This document shows positions 11,893-24,576 of a DNA stretch of 64,000 nucleotides, piece by piece. The notes under the pieces are model-generated. The model worked only from the letters and a program-made list of their open reading frames with translations. It ran no database searches and was not told the origin of the DNA. How positions within the stretch are numbered: the first letter of the stretch is position 1; every line of letters begins with the position of its first letter. The position numbers and the translations under genes were made by a program. This stretch comes from Istiophorus platypterus (Eukaryota > Chordata > Actinopteri > Istiophoriformes > Istiophoridae). The stretch lies in NCBI GenBank assembly GCA_016859345.1, contig CM029122.1, positions 8,779,575-8,843,574 on the forward strand, read 5' to 3'.

Positions 11893-13821
11893 ACGCACAC
11901 ACACCTTTAAACACATTTACACAACTGCACACACAGCAGCTCAGTCCCTTCGGATAGCAACAAAGCTGGCTGAGCAAACAGCGAGCTGCTTGTTCGTTAT
12001 CTTCCCAGGGTGTTTGTTTACTGAGCCACACAAGCTTTGCCTTGAGTCACAATGAGATGTGTCTGCTTGTGTGTCTGTATAGATGTGTGCGTACCTGCAT
12101 GCACAACCTTGTGTGCTGTTGAGCATTACGTCTGTACCCGTGTATCCTCATTTATCTGGTGAATTTTTATTTTACATGTCACCAACATCCTGACGATCTT
12201 AGTATGAGTAAGCTGCAAGGACAGTTCTGTTTGTCTCTTAAGGGCTCTTTAGCAAGACTCATGGCTTTGACAAAACACGTATATGTTCTTTTGTACGGAT
12301 CGACTCTCCAGGTGCTAGATAATCATCAGTATTTCTGGTTGCGTTTAGGTTTTCAGTTGTCCCTGAAAATCTTTGTGGATTCGAGAAAAACTAATTAGAT
12401 GGTCATGGTATTTTGAAAATATATATTATAAGTATTCAGTTTTCTAAATTAAAATATAGCAGTTTATTTGCTGTAACAGTCTCACCAAAAGGTCCGTTTG
12501 TTAACTGCTTGCGTCACATGATCCTTCTGAGTAACGTCTCAGTGGAATGGAGTTGTAGATACTCAAACCCCCCCTTAAGCATTTCAGGGGACTTTCTAAT
12601 CAATGTTTGCTTAAAAGTTGAGACTGAAAGTCAGAATCACCAGTCTTCAAAACAATAATACAACATATAAATTATATTTTACTAATATACTCTCCGAACA
12701 GCTTTCCTTCACATCATGAGAAAATCCCTGCAGCATATATAGATGATTATGGCAATAAAAAAAATATCTAGGGCCACGTCTCATTGAAAAACACTTTTTT
12801 ATTAAATTTTATTAAAACTTTTAACTATTTTTAGTCCTTGAATTTCACTCCAAAAACTTAAAAAAAAAAAAAAGGCCTTGAATTTGATGTTCAGTGTGTT
12901 TGGGAAACCTGATGCTGTTATTTATAGAGTAGGTTTTTTTTTCTCCGAGATGAGCGAGTGCAGTGGGCGGTGGATGGGATGGGTCGCTCCCCGTACCCGT
13001 CTGTAATCTAGCGTGCGTCATTAATGTTGGGACCGCTGTGCCCGCCGCACATAATTACGGTTTCATTCCCCTCTGCTTCCCGAGCAGCGCAGGGGCCTCT
13101 GACACGGGAGGACTGTAATTAAAAACACGAGGCTCTTCCTCCTCCTCCTCCTCCTCCTCCTCCTCCACTACTATTTCACATCCTGTCTCTTGCGAGCTGA
13201 AATTCCTCAAATGCCTGTCTCTACACCTCACCTAAATTTTATTGGCGATCACTTGGCTCCGTGCATTCTTTTAAACCCGGTTTCTGGAACCTTTCTTTCC
13301 CCACGCAAGGACTCGCACACCCACAAATCTCTGTCTTTTTCCACATAGCATCCTTCAGGCTCCTGGCTTTCCCGTTTCCTCTCTCCCCGCGAGGCAGTCC
13401 TCCCGATGCACACACAACAAAACACACAAACACACTGTGGGATGACAATGGGCAGAGCTTGACATGGCTGGTGATGTCAGAGCGTCCCAATAATAATAAA
13501 CGCTAATAGGTCTAAGCTTGATGTTTGCCTCTGGGTTATGCTGTTGTGACGTTGAAACAAGGGTCTCTCGTCAGTTGATCGCATACAGCCAGCACGCGTT
13601 ACACGGTGGAAACTTGGCTCTTGTATTCAATACCCACCCAGGCACACACACGTACGCACACACACATATAGAGATACAAAACCACCGGGGGGCTCTCGTG
13701 ATTTTCATTTGAATTGTTTAAAATGCCTGCGTTAGAGCATGCTCGCCTCAGGGTCTTTCTGGTGAGTAATTAATTTCCAGCATGTGGGGGTAGAGACCAG
13801 AGCTTGTGGGCCTGCCTCCCG

Positions 13822-13880
13822 GCTCCGGCTCCGGCTCCGGCTCCGGCTGTGTGTGTGTGTCTGTGTGTGTGTCTGTGTGT

Positions 13881-13921
<41 letters not shown>

Positions 13922-13946
13922 TGTGTGTGTGTGTGTGTGTGTGTGT
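13822..13946. repeat. (GGCTCC)n hexamer plus interrupted (GT)n
   Basis: About four and a half GGCTCC units run directly into a GTGTGTCT-interrupted GT tract. The Cys/Val-rich open frames here are repeat artefacts. A G-rich tract follows at about 14,020-14,085. Confidence 0.95.
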
Positions 13947-14562
13947 TTCGGAGCGAGAGGGAGAGGAAGACAGGGAGGCTCTGCGCTGGCTCGGCTACTG
14001 CATCCTAGCCTGGAGGGGAGGGGGGGGGTTGGTGGTGGTGGTAGTGGGGGGTGGTGGGGGGAGGTTGGAGGAGGTGGGGGGAGACAGCACAGCGCAGAAA
14101 ATCGATCCAGGGGCCGCGCTTCTCAGCCTCTTCCGGACGCAAGAGTCCTCCTCTCCGGGGAATTAGATAACGGCTTGTAAAAGCTCTCCACCGCCAGGCG
14201 CTCCCCCTCCTCGACTTTTAGCTGCTGCCGCATCTCTCTGTCTTCCTGCCTGCCTGCCTGCCTCTCTGCCTGGCCACGAGATATTGAGTTCATCCCGTTC
14301 ACGTAACGGCAAACTATTGGCTTCCAGTTTAATTGGAATCTGCGTTTCTCTTCATAACTGTGAGGATATTGCGTATTATCAGCAGGTTAATATTTTATTA
14401 GGTTTTAATTTGCCTTTGTTGTTTGCCTCAGTGCACTGATCCTCCAGTTAAGACACTGACGCTGTGCATATATGAGTGTGTTTGAGACATAGAAAAACAA
14501 CAGTGTTAATGTGTGTCTTAGGTTTCTCCACATGGGTCAGTAGTCAGTTTTCTCTCCTCCAG

Positions 14563-14645
14563 GTTTCCTTGGCTGAGGAGATCAAGCCGTTGAAGTGGTA
14601 TCCCTCCGTTTACCTGCTGGTGTCTATCTTTCCCCTCATCAACAG
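14563..14645 (+). CDS. cAMP receptor-like 7TM receptor, exon D (loop 3 to TM6)
   Basis: This 83-base exon lies between a TCTCTCCTCCAG acceptor and a GTAACA donor. It has 27 codons plus two bases (phase 2). It reads VSLAEEIKPLKW and then YPSVYLLVSIFPLIN, with the split codon completed as Arg by exon E. The hydrophobic part is TM6. The FPLINR end corresponds to FAVVNR at the end of TM6 in Dictyostelium cAR1. The first third is charged and finishes cytoplasmic loop 3 from exon C. Confidence 0.88.
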
Positions 14646-16384
14646 GTAACACAAACACACACACACATAGAGAGACACACCTGCACAGCGCATAAACTCT
14701 GCACCCTGTTGTTTTATTTGCATGTTGGATTCACTCTGCTGTCTTATCTCTTCCAAACCCGTCATCCTCTCCCTCCTCCTCCTCACTGCTCTCCCTTTCC
14801 CATCCTCCTCTCTTGCTCTCTCTTATCTGAACTCTCACAAAGCTTTGCTCTCTCTGTAGCCGCACTAACATTAAAGGATATTTTGTTTGTGTGTGCGTTT
14901 GTGTATGTGTTTGTGTGTGTCTGTGTGTATTGGAGGTATAGAGCATTTTATTGGCTTTTTTTTAAAACCAGGGCTTCATCGACTGAAGGTTGGTGGGAGG
15001 AGGCGAGTGGTCCAGTAAATGATAACTCCAGTGCTGTTATTACTCTGTCACTCCCTTCCCTTCCTCCCTCTCTCTCTTTCTCCCTCTCCTTCTTTCTTTC
15101 ATTTGCCAGAGGCCCCCCCCCCTCACGCTGAACCGGTGTGATTGACAGGTCAGGGTTACTAAGTGATTAGCTGCGGCGGCTCTGCTTGTCGCCACGGCGA
15201 TGTAGGCGGAGACACAGGTCAATTACAGGGTCAACGTCTTTCAAAGGCTCCGCTCAAACACCCCCGCCCTCCCCCACCCCACGCCACCTTCCCCTCTCAC
15301 CCTCCGCTCCTCCTCCTTCACCTCTCCATCCATTCCAGCCTCCTAACCCCCTCCCCCCTTGCCCCTGCTGTCAGCTGATGAAGATGACAAACTGCATCCT
15401 GTGCTAACCCCAAAACGCCTTGTCTTCCTTCCCTCCCTTTCTTTGCCCCCCTTTCCCTCTTTCCCTCTGTTAATGTCAATTTCTTTTCCTATCCCTCATT
15501 TATGCCCCAAATGTCTTTCTTATAGCCCCCGTTTTTCCACTCTTTCTCATTTGGGCTCTTCATCTTTCTCCATCTGTGTTTTAATGTCAGCTCTCCACCT
15601 CTTCCTCCTCCTCTCCTCCACCACTTTTCCTATCCTCTGCCACACAAAGCCCTTGCTCCCGCTCCCTCTCCTGAGCAAACAAGCTCTCGCTTGCTCGCTC
15701 GCTCACTCGCTCGCTCGCTCAGCTCCGCTCCGCTCCGCTCTGCCTTTCTCCAGAGAGCGAATGAGGAGAAAACGGGAATGAATTGCTCTCTCGTCGTCGT
15801 CCTCCGCCGTCGCCGCCGCCAGCCCCTCAGCCCCCCTCCTCCCCACAATCCCCCCAATCCCCCCGATCCCCCCACCCCCCATTCAGCGGCGCTGGCTGTA
15901 CACATCTCCGGCTCCTATTAATTTGTTAGCCTCCCCTCCCTCTCACCCCCCCCCCCGCTCATATCCTCCTCCGCCTCCTCCCCTCTTTCTCCATCTCCCC
16001 CTCCTTCCTTCCCTCCCCTCTGCTGAGTGCTGGAGTGTGTAAGGTGTTTGTCACGGTGCCGTGCCGATGTCGCTGTGCTCTGCCGTGTGGAAGCAGCGCA
16101 CAGCAGACAGACTTAGTGTGTGTTTTGCTGTACATGTGAGTTTGCGTGCGTGTGTGTGTGTAGGCGGGTGGTTGGCTTCGTGTCAAGGCGAATGTGCTGT
16201 CTCTGCTTGTTGCCGTGTGTGCATGTGCCTGTGTGTGTGTGTGTGAGAGCACACTTGTTTGTCCGCTTCGACATGAGTGTGCGCTTTTGCGTGTCAGTCT
16301 GTGAGCATTCCTGTGTGTTTGTATATGTGTGTGTGTGTGTGTTATTTTATTTTGTGTGTGCATGCCTAGCATGCACGCGCAGGA

Positions 16385-16387
<3 letters not shown>

Positions 16388-16457
<70 letters not shown>
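16388..16457. repeat. (GT)n microsatellite
   Basis: A run of roughly 34 GT units. A (CT)n tract follows within 100 bases. Confidence 0.95.
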
Positions 16458-16549
16458 TGAGTGGGGGATTATTTCTATCTGAGCTCCAAAGCCTGCTAAA
16501 CAGGGCTTAGAGAGACGGCCCAGGGCAGCAGCTAAAGCCGTTGGGTAGA

Positions 16550-16550
<1 letters not shown>

Positions 16551-16605
<55 letters not shown>

Positions 16606-16668
16606 CCTGTCTCTCTCTCTCTTTCTCTTTCTCACTCCCTAGCTTGCTCTGCATCGCTCTCTCCCTCC

Positions 16669-16703
<35 letters not shown>

Positions 16704-16725
16704 TGTCTCTCTCTCTCTCTGCCAT
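16551..16725. repeat. (CT)n-rich pyrimidine tract
   Basis: CT runs are broken by CCCTCCCTG, TTTCTTT and CATCG segments. The complementary Arg/Glu-rich open frame is not a gene. Confidence 0.95.
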
Positions 16726-17010
16726 TTCTCTCTGCCCTGATCCATTGCGTTAATACACAGACACTCCCACACACAAACACACTCTTGTTTTGGCCTTCAT
16801 CTGCTACCACACACACACACACACATAGACGCACACACGCAGACAGTCACACGCCACACGCAATTTTAATCTGTTCCAAATGCACACTGGTAAATGTGTT
16901 AATTCGACACCAGCTGTTGCGAATTGAAATGGGAAAGCGCTCCTACTTTTCCTCGCCCGCGCTCTTACACACATGCATGGACGAGTCATTATACATCATT
17001 TTACCGTACA

Positions 17011-17013
<3 letters not shown>

Positions 17014-17046
<33 letters not shown>
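17014..17046. repeat. (CT)n microsatellite
   Basis: A pure CT run about 160 bases upstream of the 17.2-kb (GT)n tract. Confidence 0.95.
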
Positions 17047-17049
<3 letters not shown>

Positions 17050-17200
17050 CTATCTCCCTCTCTCACATCCACTTTTCCTCATTTTGCAACACAAAAGTAG
17101 CACCAGACACTCACACCTTAGCACTTATCCCTCCTCCTTCTCCTCCTCTTTCTGCTACTCCTTCTTTCTCTCTCTCTGCCACTTTAGTCTCTCCCCCCTT

Positions 17201-17310
<110 letters not shown>

Positions 17311-19873
17311 TAACCACTGCCCGGGCACGACTAGAGTTTTCACAGTCTGCTTCTCACATCGCCTCCCTTGTGTGCTTTATGGTGTGGGTGTGTATTTGTT
17401 TACAAGGCTTGTCTAGATTCCTACTGTGCGTGCTTGTACGCCTGTTTGCATAAATAAACCCTCTCCTCGGAACCTAGCTGCCGATTTCTGTGGCACGGTG
17501 CTGCTTGATGAGCAAGTGCTCCTCCTGGACAGCCTGCTCGTCTTTTACAGGGACTTTTGCTCTGCTTTAACACCCCTCCCCTTTCCACTTTTGACACCAA
17601 GCAGGGAGAAACTGCCATCCCCATTTAGTGTCCTTTTTTTTTTTTTCTCCTCTTCAAGGCCTGGTCTAGAAGCCATAACCTCTAAAGACGACACAAGGCA
17701 GGAGAGCTAGTTGCCTTTGAGCAATCAATGTAATGTGCCTTGCAGAGGGGTGCTTCCGCGCGGATAGATTGGCCCTGGCGGCAGGACCAGAACCAGTGAT
17801 GTGTCTGTAACCTTGAGTTCACCCTGTCGCTCCAGGAGGCAGCTTGCATCCTCGTAGTTATTCTTGGTTTCCCTCGATGCTGCGTGTGGGTTTTGCGGTG
17901 TGTATAGGCCTATACGTGCTTGCAGGGGATTTTTGTATGGGCTCCCTACAGCGCCTGAGCCCCCCGCCTTTCTCTGAAGGAGATCTGATTTCCCTGCTCC
18001 AGGCGAGCAGCGAGAACAAGACAGTGCGTGCGTGCGTGCGTGCGCGTGTGTGTGTGTTTTGTGCTTCAGTGCGTGCCTGCGCTTTTGTATGTGCGCACGA
18101 GCCCGCACGCGCAAACCCGGGCCAGGCAGACCTTCCCATCTCCGTTCTGCACTTTGAAAAACGAGGGAGGAAATCTCAGAGCAGCAGTTATTATTCATCC
18201 CTCAAAGAGAACGGGGAGGAGGCGGAGGGAGGGAGGGAGGGAGGGATGGATGGAGGGAGGAAGAAAGAGAGAGCCAAACGGGAGGGATGAAGGAGGGGTT
18301 TGGGGGGGATACATTAACTCTTATCTCACTGTATTCGGCTTTCTGCATCCCAGGATGCGCTCTTTCTCTCCCTCTCTCTCTAGCTCACTCCTGCCTTCTC
18401 CTTCCTTTCTACACTCCCTTCCTTCCGCTCCTCGCCTCTCGGAATATCTTGCATTCAGCGCGCATGGATGTCTGTTTGCGCCTCCGTGTGTGTAGGCTGG
18501 TGTGTGGTTTGTACTATATACCCTAATATCTTTTGTGGTGTATTTTGTTTACTTGAACAAGTGAGCTCTTCAGATGCTGAAAGGCGGTATGCAAGGTTCT
18601 AACTCTCATCTTTGTTTGTCTGCAAGCTTTTTTTTTTTATCTTTATCTATCTCTCCACATTAAATTTACTGTATGACAGTGGCAGCATTGGCCTGTTTAC
18701 TAAAATAAGTTTTTAACTTGAAATAGCTTGCAGGTATTTGAGGGTTTTGTTTTGTTTGGGGTTTTTTTTCCCAGATTCAGAGGCAAAAGGGGCGAGTCGC
18801 CCGCAAAGTCAGGATTAGCTCGATTTTAAAATCATTTTATACACTGCAAGTTAGCGCATTAAAAAAGCACAAAGAATGACTGCTCCGATTGTCATATTTG
18901 ATATTCTCGGGATTTTGACATTTTCTTCACTCTTATTTACGCACAGATCACAAAAAATTGTTCCAAATCAAAGATATGGGATGTCATGTTCTTGGTCCAC
19001 TCTGATTGCCTGCGTGATAATGTAGCCACATATGGCTGTTTGGCCTAGATAATATTTGGCGGAAATATGACCATGCCTACTGTGTGTACCCATGTGTGTG
19101 TGCACTTCTGCCTTTGTATCTCAGGCAGAGATCTGTGTGTAGCTGGAGACGGTGAGCCCCCCTCGCCATTCGTCTCCCATTGAGCAGCAGCGACGCTACG
19201 CTATTAATCCCTGTTTAGCGCGACACAGGGTTGGCCCACAGGGCTGTGTAAAGTGCAAACACGCACAGGGCAGGCACCCACACCAAATCTGGCCGCACAC
19301 ACCGCACACGCACACACTAAGGCTCTTCATTCTTTATCGTAGTGGACAGACACGCTGTATACACAAATATATATATACGTATTTGCATGCATGTTGGTGA
19401 ATATGCAGATATAAAATACTCACATATAAACACAGCCCATGCACAGATATGCAAACATTAACACGCATATACAGGCAAATAATCTATATACTGACCTATA
19501 CGCCCGTATAGATATAAATATATGCTATATGAAGCATGTACTCCTTTACAGATATACAAACTATATACAGGCATATACATACATTCATGTACAGGCACAA
19601 GGTATACGCACACGCAAATGGTATAGGAGATGCTAGATAACCCGCCTCACACACACTTGGCCACGTGCACACATTCGCAGGAGCATGCAAGCACAAACAC
19701 ATTCACGCACATACACACGAACACACCCTGTCCCCCCCCTCCCTCTGCTCTTTCAGGCACGTCTTTAAATATTCATCACTCTGGCTGCTCTGAGAGTACC
19801 GTAAACGCTGCCTCACACTCCAGGGAATCGCTAAAGCCTACTCTATCATCTGCTCTCCCTCCCTCCTCTCTCG

Positions 19874-19875
<2 letters not shown>

Positions 19876-19934
<59 letters not shown>
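19876..19934. repeat. Compound (CT)n(CA)n microsatellite
   Basis: A CT run switches abruptly to a CA run at about 19,913, followed by CACG variants. Confidence 0.95.
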
Positions 19935-19954
<20 letters not shown>

Positions 19955-20117
19955 ACTCCTCACGCACACACATTTCTAGCCATAGCCACTCACAAGGATA
20001 AACTCATGCGCACAAACACTCGAAGGCACAGCCAGTGGCATCGCTGGACACACAGACACACGCCAGATCATGAATCAGATGCAGGGAAACACATGAGCGG
20101 CGATGTACAATGGACAG

Positions 20118-20118
<1 letters not shown>

Positions 20119-20199
<81 letters not shown>
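20119..20199. repeat. (TG)n microsatellite
   Basis: About 40 TG units, followed by a TATGTCGATG duplication and then a GT/GC-rich stretch to about 20,560. Confidence 0.97.
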
Positions 20200-20202
<3 letters not shown>

Positions 20203-22416
20203 CGATGTGTGTATGTATGTCGATGTGTTTACTGGCTTCTCCCAGCACAGAGGGTTGAGTGGTGTTGTGTTCCAGGAAACAGGATGTCTCTTTGTTTCTG
20301 TTTTCTTGTTGGGTTGTTGTCTGTTAGCTTCCAGGGTTGTGTGCTTCTGTGTCTCTGCGTGTGTGTGTCTGTGTGGGTGCGTGTGTGTGTCTGTGTGGGT
20401 GCGTGTGTGTGTGTCTGCGCGCGCTCATGTGCGTGCGCTCACGTGTGTGTTTGTGTTTGCGCTCGCATGCGTGTTTGTGTGTGCGCTCGCGTCTGTGTGT
20501 TTGTGTCTACCCTTCTATGCAGGTGTGTGTCTGCATGCGCTCACGTGTTTATGTGTGTGTGTTTTGTTTCTGACCAAGCTGCCCGCCTGTTTGTGCGTTT
20601 CAGCCTGATTCCAGAAATATTTGGTTAAATGTTCGCACCGAGGGTTGACAATAAATAAGTTTGTGAATGTGCGTGTTCATTGTGCATCTGTGGATGTGGG
20701 TCTGGGTCTGGGTATAATAGGAGTCATACCCTTAGTTGTGACAGTTGTCCCCATGTTGACACCATGATCAAAGTAGAGTTTGTTCCAGTTTTCAGTTGCA
20801 GCGCACATAGACACCCATGCACGATGCAAACCATGGTTTATTTAGATATTGATATACTCAGTGGAAAAAAAGACATTCACATGTCCACATCCATAGAGCA
20901 CACCATATTCCTGCAGATGGGTCACAAGCATTAGAGCTTTATGCACATTAGAGCGGCTGATCACATGTTGTCACTGAACAATGAAAGGCCTGTCCTCTGT
21001 CTTTGCTGCCCCGAAGGCCACCTCACATGTAAAACAGACAAGAGAACAACCAACAGAAGTTTTTGTACCAGTGTATCCACAGGTCACAATTTCACTTGAT
21101 TGAATGCCAGTTATTGAGATTACGTTCATATAAAAAAAAAAAAAAGTGTTATTTATATCTTTTGTTGATAGTTAAAATTGCAAAGATCGGATTATGCTTT
21201 GAAGTGGATTCTACTGAATTATTGTATCCTTCTTTATTAAAATTCGATTAAAGGCGCTCATGCACCAAAGCATCAAGAAGCATATTTAGACTTTAATGAA
21301 CTGTGGCAATTTCTAGTTACTTTTTTCCAGTGTGTGTCTGTAAGAAATGTCTGTCTTTTTGAAAACTATAGGTGCACTGTACTCTGTAGAGTTTCACCAA
21401 AGAATTTCATACTTTTTAAAAAATTAAAGTATATAAATCTACCACATTGGCAATGATTTTGTCCCACCTGAAATGTATTCGTAGGAATGAAGGTTAATAC
21501 CACGACGTCTCCTTGGCTTCAATAAGTTGACCACGTCTTCTCATATTTTGTCGGTAGCTAAGCATTTAAGGGAATTGGAAAAAAAAAATCGTGAATCACC
21601 CACTGACCTTACACAAAGTTGAGATATTACACTCGTTTTGGCAGAATTATCCCTTTAAGTCAGAGAAAAGTTCAGATTTTCTGTCAGCAGCAGCTCAGCG
21701 GGCAGCGCTAGGACCTTGTTTTGGCACTGTGAAGCGTGTGATTCGTCTGGAGGAAAAATAAAAAAGGAGTCAGGCAGTCAGTCGGAGAGAGGAGGAAGTG
21801 CTATCGAGGTCAGGATAACTTCTCTGTCTGGCTGCCCGCCCTCCACTCTCGGGAAGGAGAGATCTTGTCCAAGCTGCTACAGTGTGTTTCACCCACAGCT
21901 CTCGGGATGTGCAGCACAACAATTAGAGGCGGACAAAAAGGTCAACTCTGATAGAGGCAGGAGGGAAGTCGAAGGCTGGGAAGCGTTAGAGAATGGCAGG
22001 GTGGGATATTGGAGGAGATGGGGAAAGGCAATGGATGAGGGATTTTGCACGGGATCCAGAGGGTGAGAGGGAGACGGGTTCAAAGAGTGACTGACAGCAT
22101 GATAGATGGAAGGTCTGAATAAGTGAGCAGGGGTCTGAGACGCCATGCGCCTACTAATGATTGACTGCATGCTTACAGGTGGTAGCAGATTTAGGCTTCG
22201 AGCTACATACGTCCGCTTCTATGTGCGTCTGAGCGTGAATGTGTTTTTATTGTTGACCATTTGCTCCTGAGTCATACAGTATACACAATATCGTCTCTGT
22301 TGCCCAACACCAGTCAGCCAACTGTGAGACTCACTTGACTACGCCGCACACGCAAACCTCCGACAAACGCGCAAGCACACACGCGCACACACACACACAC
22401 ACCCACACACACACAC

Positions 22417-23148
22417 TCTCTCATACATAACAGCTCAGCCAGGCATCGCCCGCAGCCACACTCTCCTTCCTACCACTGCCTCCCTCATTCATCTTTCATT
22501 AGCCCAGCTCACACAGGAGAAACAGCCCCCCCCCCCCATCCCCCAAAACTCCCCCCTCCACCCCCAACTCCCCGCTTCACCCCCCTACCCCCTCTTCCAT
22601 ACGTCTCTCGATCTCTCTCCCTGCTCTCTCTATCTAACCTCCCTCGCCTTCTTTCCCTCGTCTTATCTTGGTTTCTCTCGCACATAATCTCTTTTGTTTG
22701 TCTCGCTCATGTCTCGCAATCTGTCTTTTTGGATATCTCTCCTCCCCCCGCTTCCCTTCCTCACTCGCTGCCTCCTCTGCTTTTTAGTCTTTTCTATTCA
22801 GCCTCACTCCTTCAGCCCCCCCCCTTCCTCCCCCATCGCTCTCGGCCCTCGTTCCCCCTCACAGCCTTACTCTTGCACATTCTCACCTCTTTATCGTATA
22901 CTTCTTCCCTTTTCCACTCTCCCTCTCTCCTTCCTGTGCAGTGCTGTTTCTCTGACTCTCGTCTCTACCCGCCCCCCCTCCCCTCCCCCCACCTTCCTGT
23001 TTCTCTTTCTCTCTCTCTCGCTCGCTCTTTCTTTCTTCCTTTCATTTCGCTCTCCGTCTCTCCCTCGATGGAGGGGAAAGGCTCTTCGCCTCTAATTGCG
23101 GCTGTTCCGTTGCCATGGCGCGTGTTGCTCAGCGCTGTGTGGTGCTGT

Positions 23149-23225
<77 letters not shown>

Positions 23226-23442
23226 CGTGTCTGTGCGTGTGTCTGTGAGTGTATGTGTGGCAGGCAGATGATTGCTTGCTGCCAGCTCTCGTTTCCCGGA
23301 CGCCGATCGCGTTTCTGTGCAGCAGCAGGAAAAAAATGAGACGCCAGAAATAGCCCCCTTCACACAGACCTGCTCGCTCTCACTGCTGCGCTGTCAGAGA
23401 AACACACACACACGTAGGCAGACGTGCGCACACGCACGCACG

Positions 23443-23497
<55 letters not shown>
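22417..23497. repeat. 1.08-kb tandem duplication, unit 1
   Basis: The unit begins TCTCTCATACATAACAGCTC, continues as about 700 bases of pyrimidine-rich sequence, then (GT)n at about 23,149-23,220, about 230 bases of mixed sequence, and ends in a (CA)n run. The next unit starts immediately with the same words, offset by 1,081 bases. Differences from unit 2 are few: single bases at about 23,140 (T/A) and 23,317 (G/T), a few others near 23,370-23,390, poly-C lengths, and GT/CA run lengths. Open frames in both units are repeat artefacts. Confidence 0.95.
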
Positions 23498-23500
<3 letters not shown>

Positions 23501-24228
23501 CTCATACATAACAGCTCAGCCAGGCATCGCCCGCAGCCACACTCTCCTTCCTACCACTGCCTCCCTCATTCATCTTTCATTAGCCCAGCTCACACAGGAG
23601 AAACAGCCCCCCCCCCATCCCCCAAAACTCCCCCCTCCACCCCCAACTCCCCGCTTCACCCCCCTACCCCCTCTTCCATACGTCTCTCGATCTCTCTCCC
23701 TGCTCTCTCTATCTAACCTCCCTCGCCTTCTTTCCCTCGTCTTATCTTGGTTTCTCTCGCACATAATCTCTTTTGTTTGTCTCGCTCATGTCTCGCAATC
23801 TGTCTTTTTGGATATCTCTCCTCCCCCCGCTTCCCTTCCTCACTCGCTGCCTCCTCTGCTTTTTAGTCTTTTCTATTCAGCCTCACTCCTTCAGCCCCCC
23901 CCCCTTCCTCCCCCATCGCTCTCGGCCCTCGTTCCCCCTCACAGCCTTACTCTTGCACATTCTCACCTCTTTATCGTATACTTCTTCCCTTTTCCACTCT
24001 CCCTCTCTCCTTCCTGTGCAGTGCTGTTTCTCTGACTCTCGTCTCTACCCGCCCCCCCTCCCCTCCCCCCACCTTCCTGTTTCTCTTTCTCTCTCTCTCG
24101 CTCGCTCTTTCTTTCTTCCTTTCATTTCGCTCTCCGTCTCTCCCTCGATGGAGGGGAAAGGCTCTTCGCCTCTAATTGCGGCTGTTCCGTTGCCATGGCG
24201 CGTGTTGCTCAGCGCTGTGAGGTGCTGT

Positions 24229-24289
<61 letters not shown>

Positions 24290-24509
24290 CGTGTCTGTGC
24301 GTGTGTCTGTGAGTGTATGTGTGGCAGGCAGATGATTGCTTGCTGCCAGCTCTCGTTTCCCGGACGCCGATCGCGTTTCTTTGCAGCAGCAGGAAAAAAA
24401 AATGAGACGCCAGAAATAGCCCCCCTTCACACAGACCCGCTCGCTCTCACCGCTGCGCTGTCAGAGAAACACACACACACGTAGGCAGACGTGCGCACAC
24501 GCACGCACG

Positions 24510-24574
<65 letters not shown>
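23498..24574. repeat. 1.08-kb tandem duplication, unit 2
   Basis: This is a head-to-tail copy of 22,417-23,497. The GT run is shorter (about 24,230-24,285) and the terminal CA run is at about 24,518-24,574, after which the sequence becomes unique (AAGCGTGCACGC). Joining at CA runs suggests unequal exchange or slippage between microsatellites. An assembly duplication of two haplotypes is the other explanation. Confidence 0.95.

Positions 24575-24576
<2 letters not shown>

Larger units (their letters stand above)
8756..14562 (+). other. Receptor intron between exons C and D
   Basis: A 5.8-kb intron holding an inverted-repeat transposon copy (9128-9534), (CA)n at 10634-10672, (GT)n at 11082-11147, a foldback element (11692-11892), a (CTC)n run near 13140-13166, and a GT/GGCTCC repeat block at 13822-13946. 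Well-behaved unique sequence at 12,950-13,110 and 14,280-14,460 may be conserved non-coding DNA. No coding exon was supported. Confidence 0.7.

Noticed and set aside
22694..24312. Pair of similar open frames in the tandem duplication
   Set aside because: Both are low-complexity readings of pyrimidine-rich DNA. Their similarity comes from the duplication, not from a gene pair.
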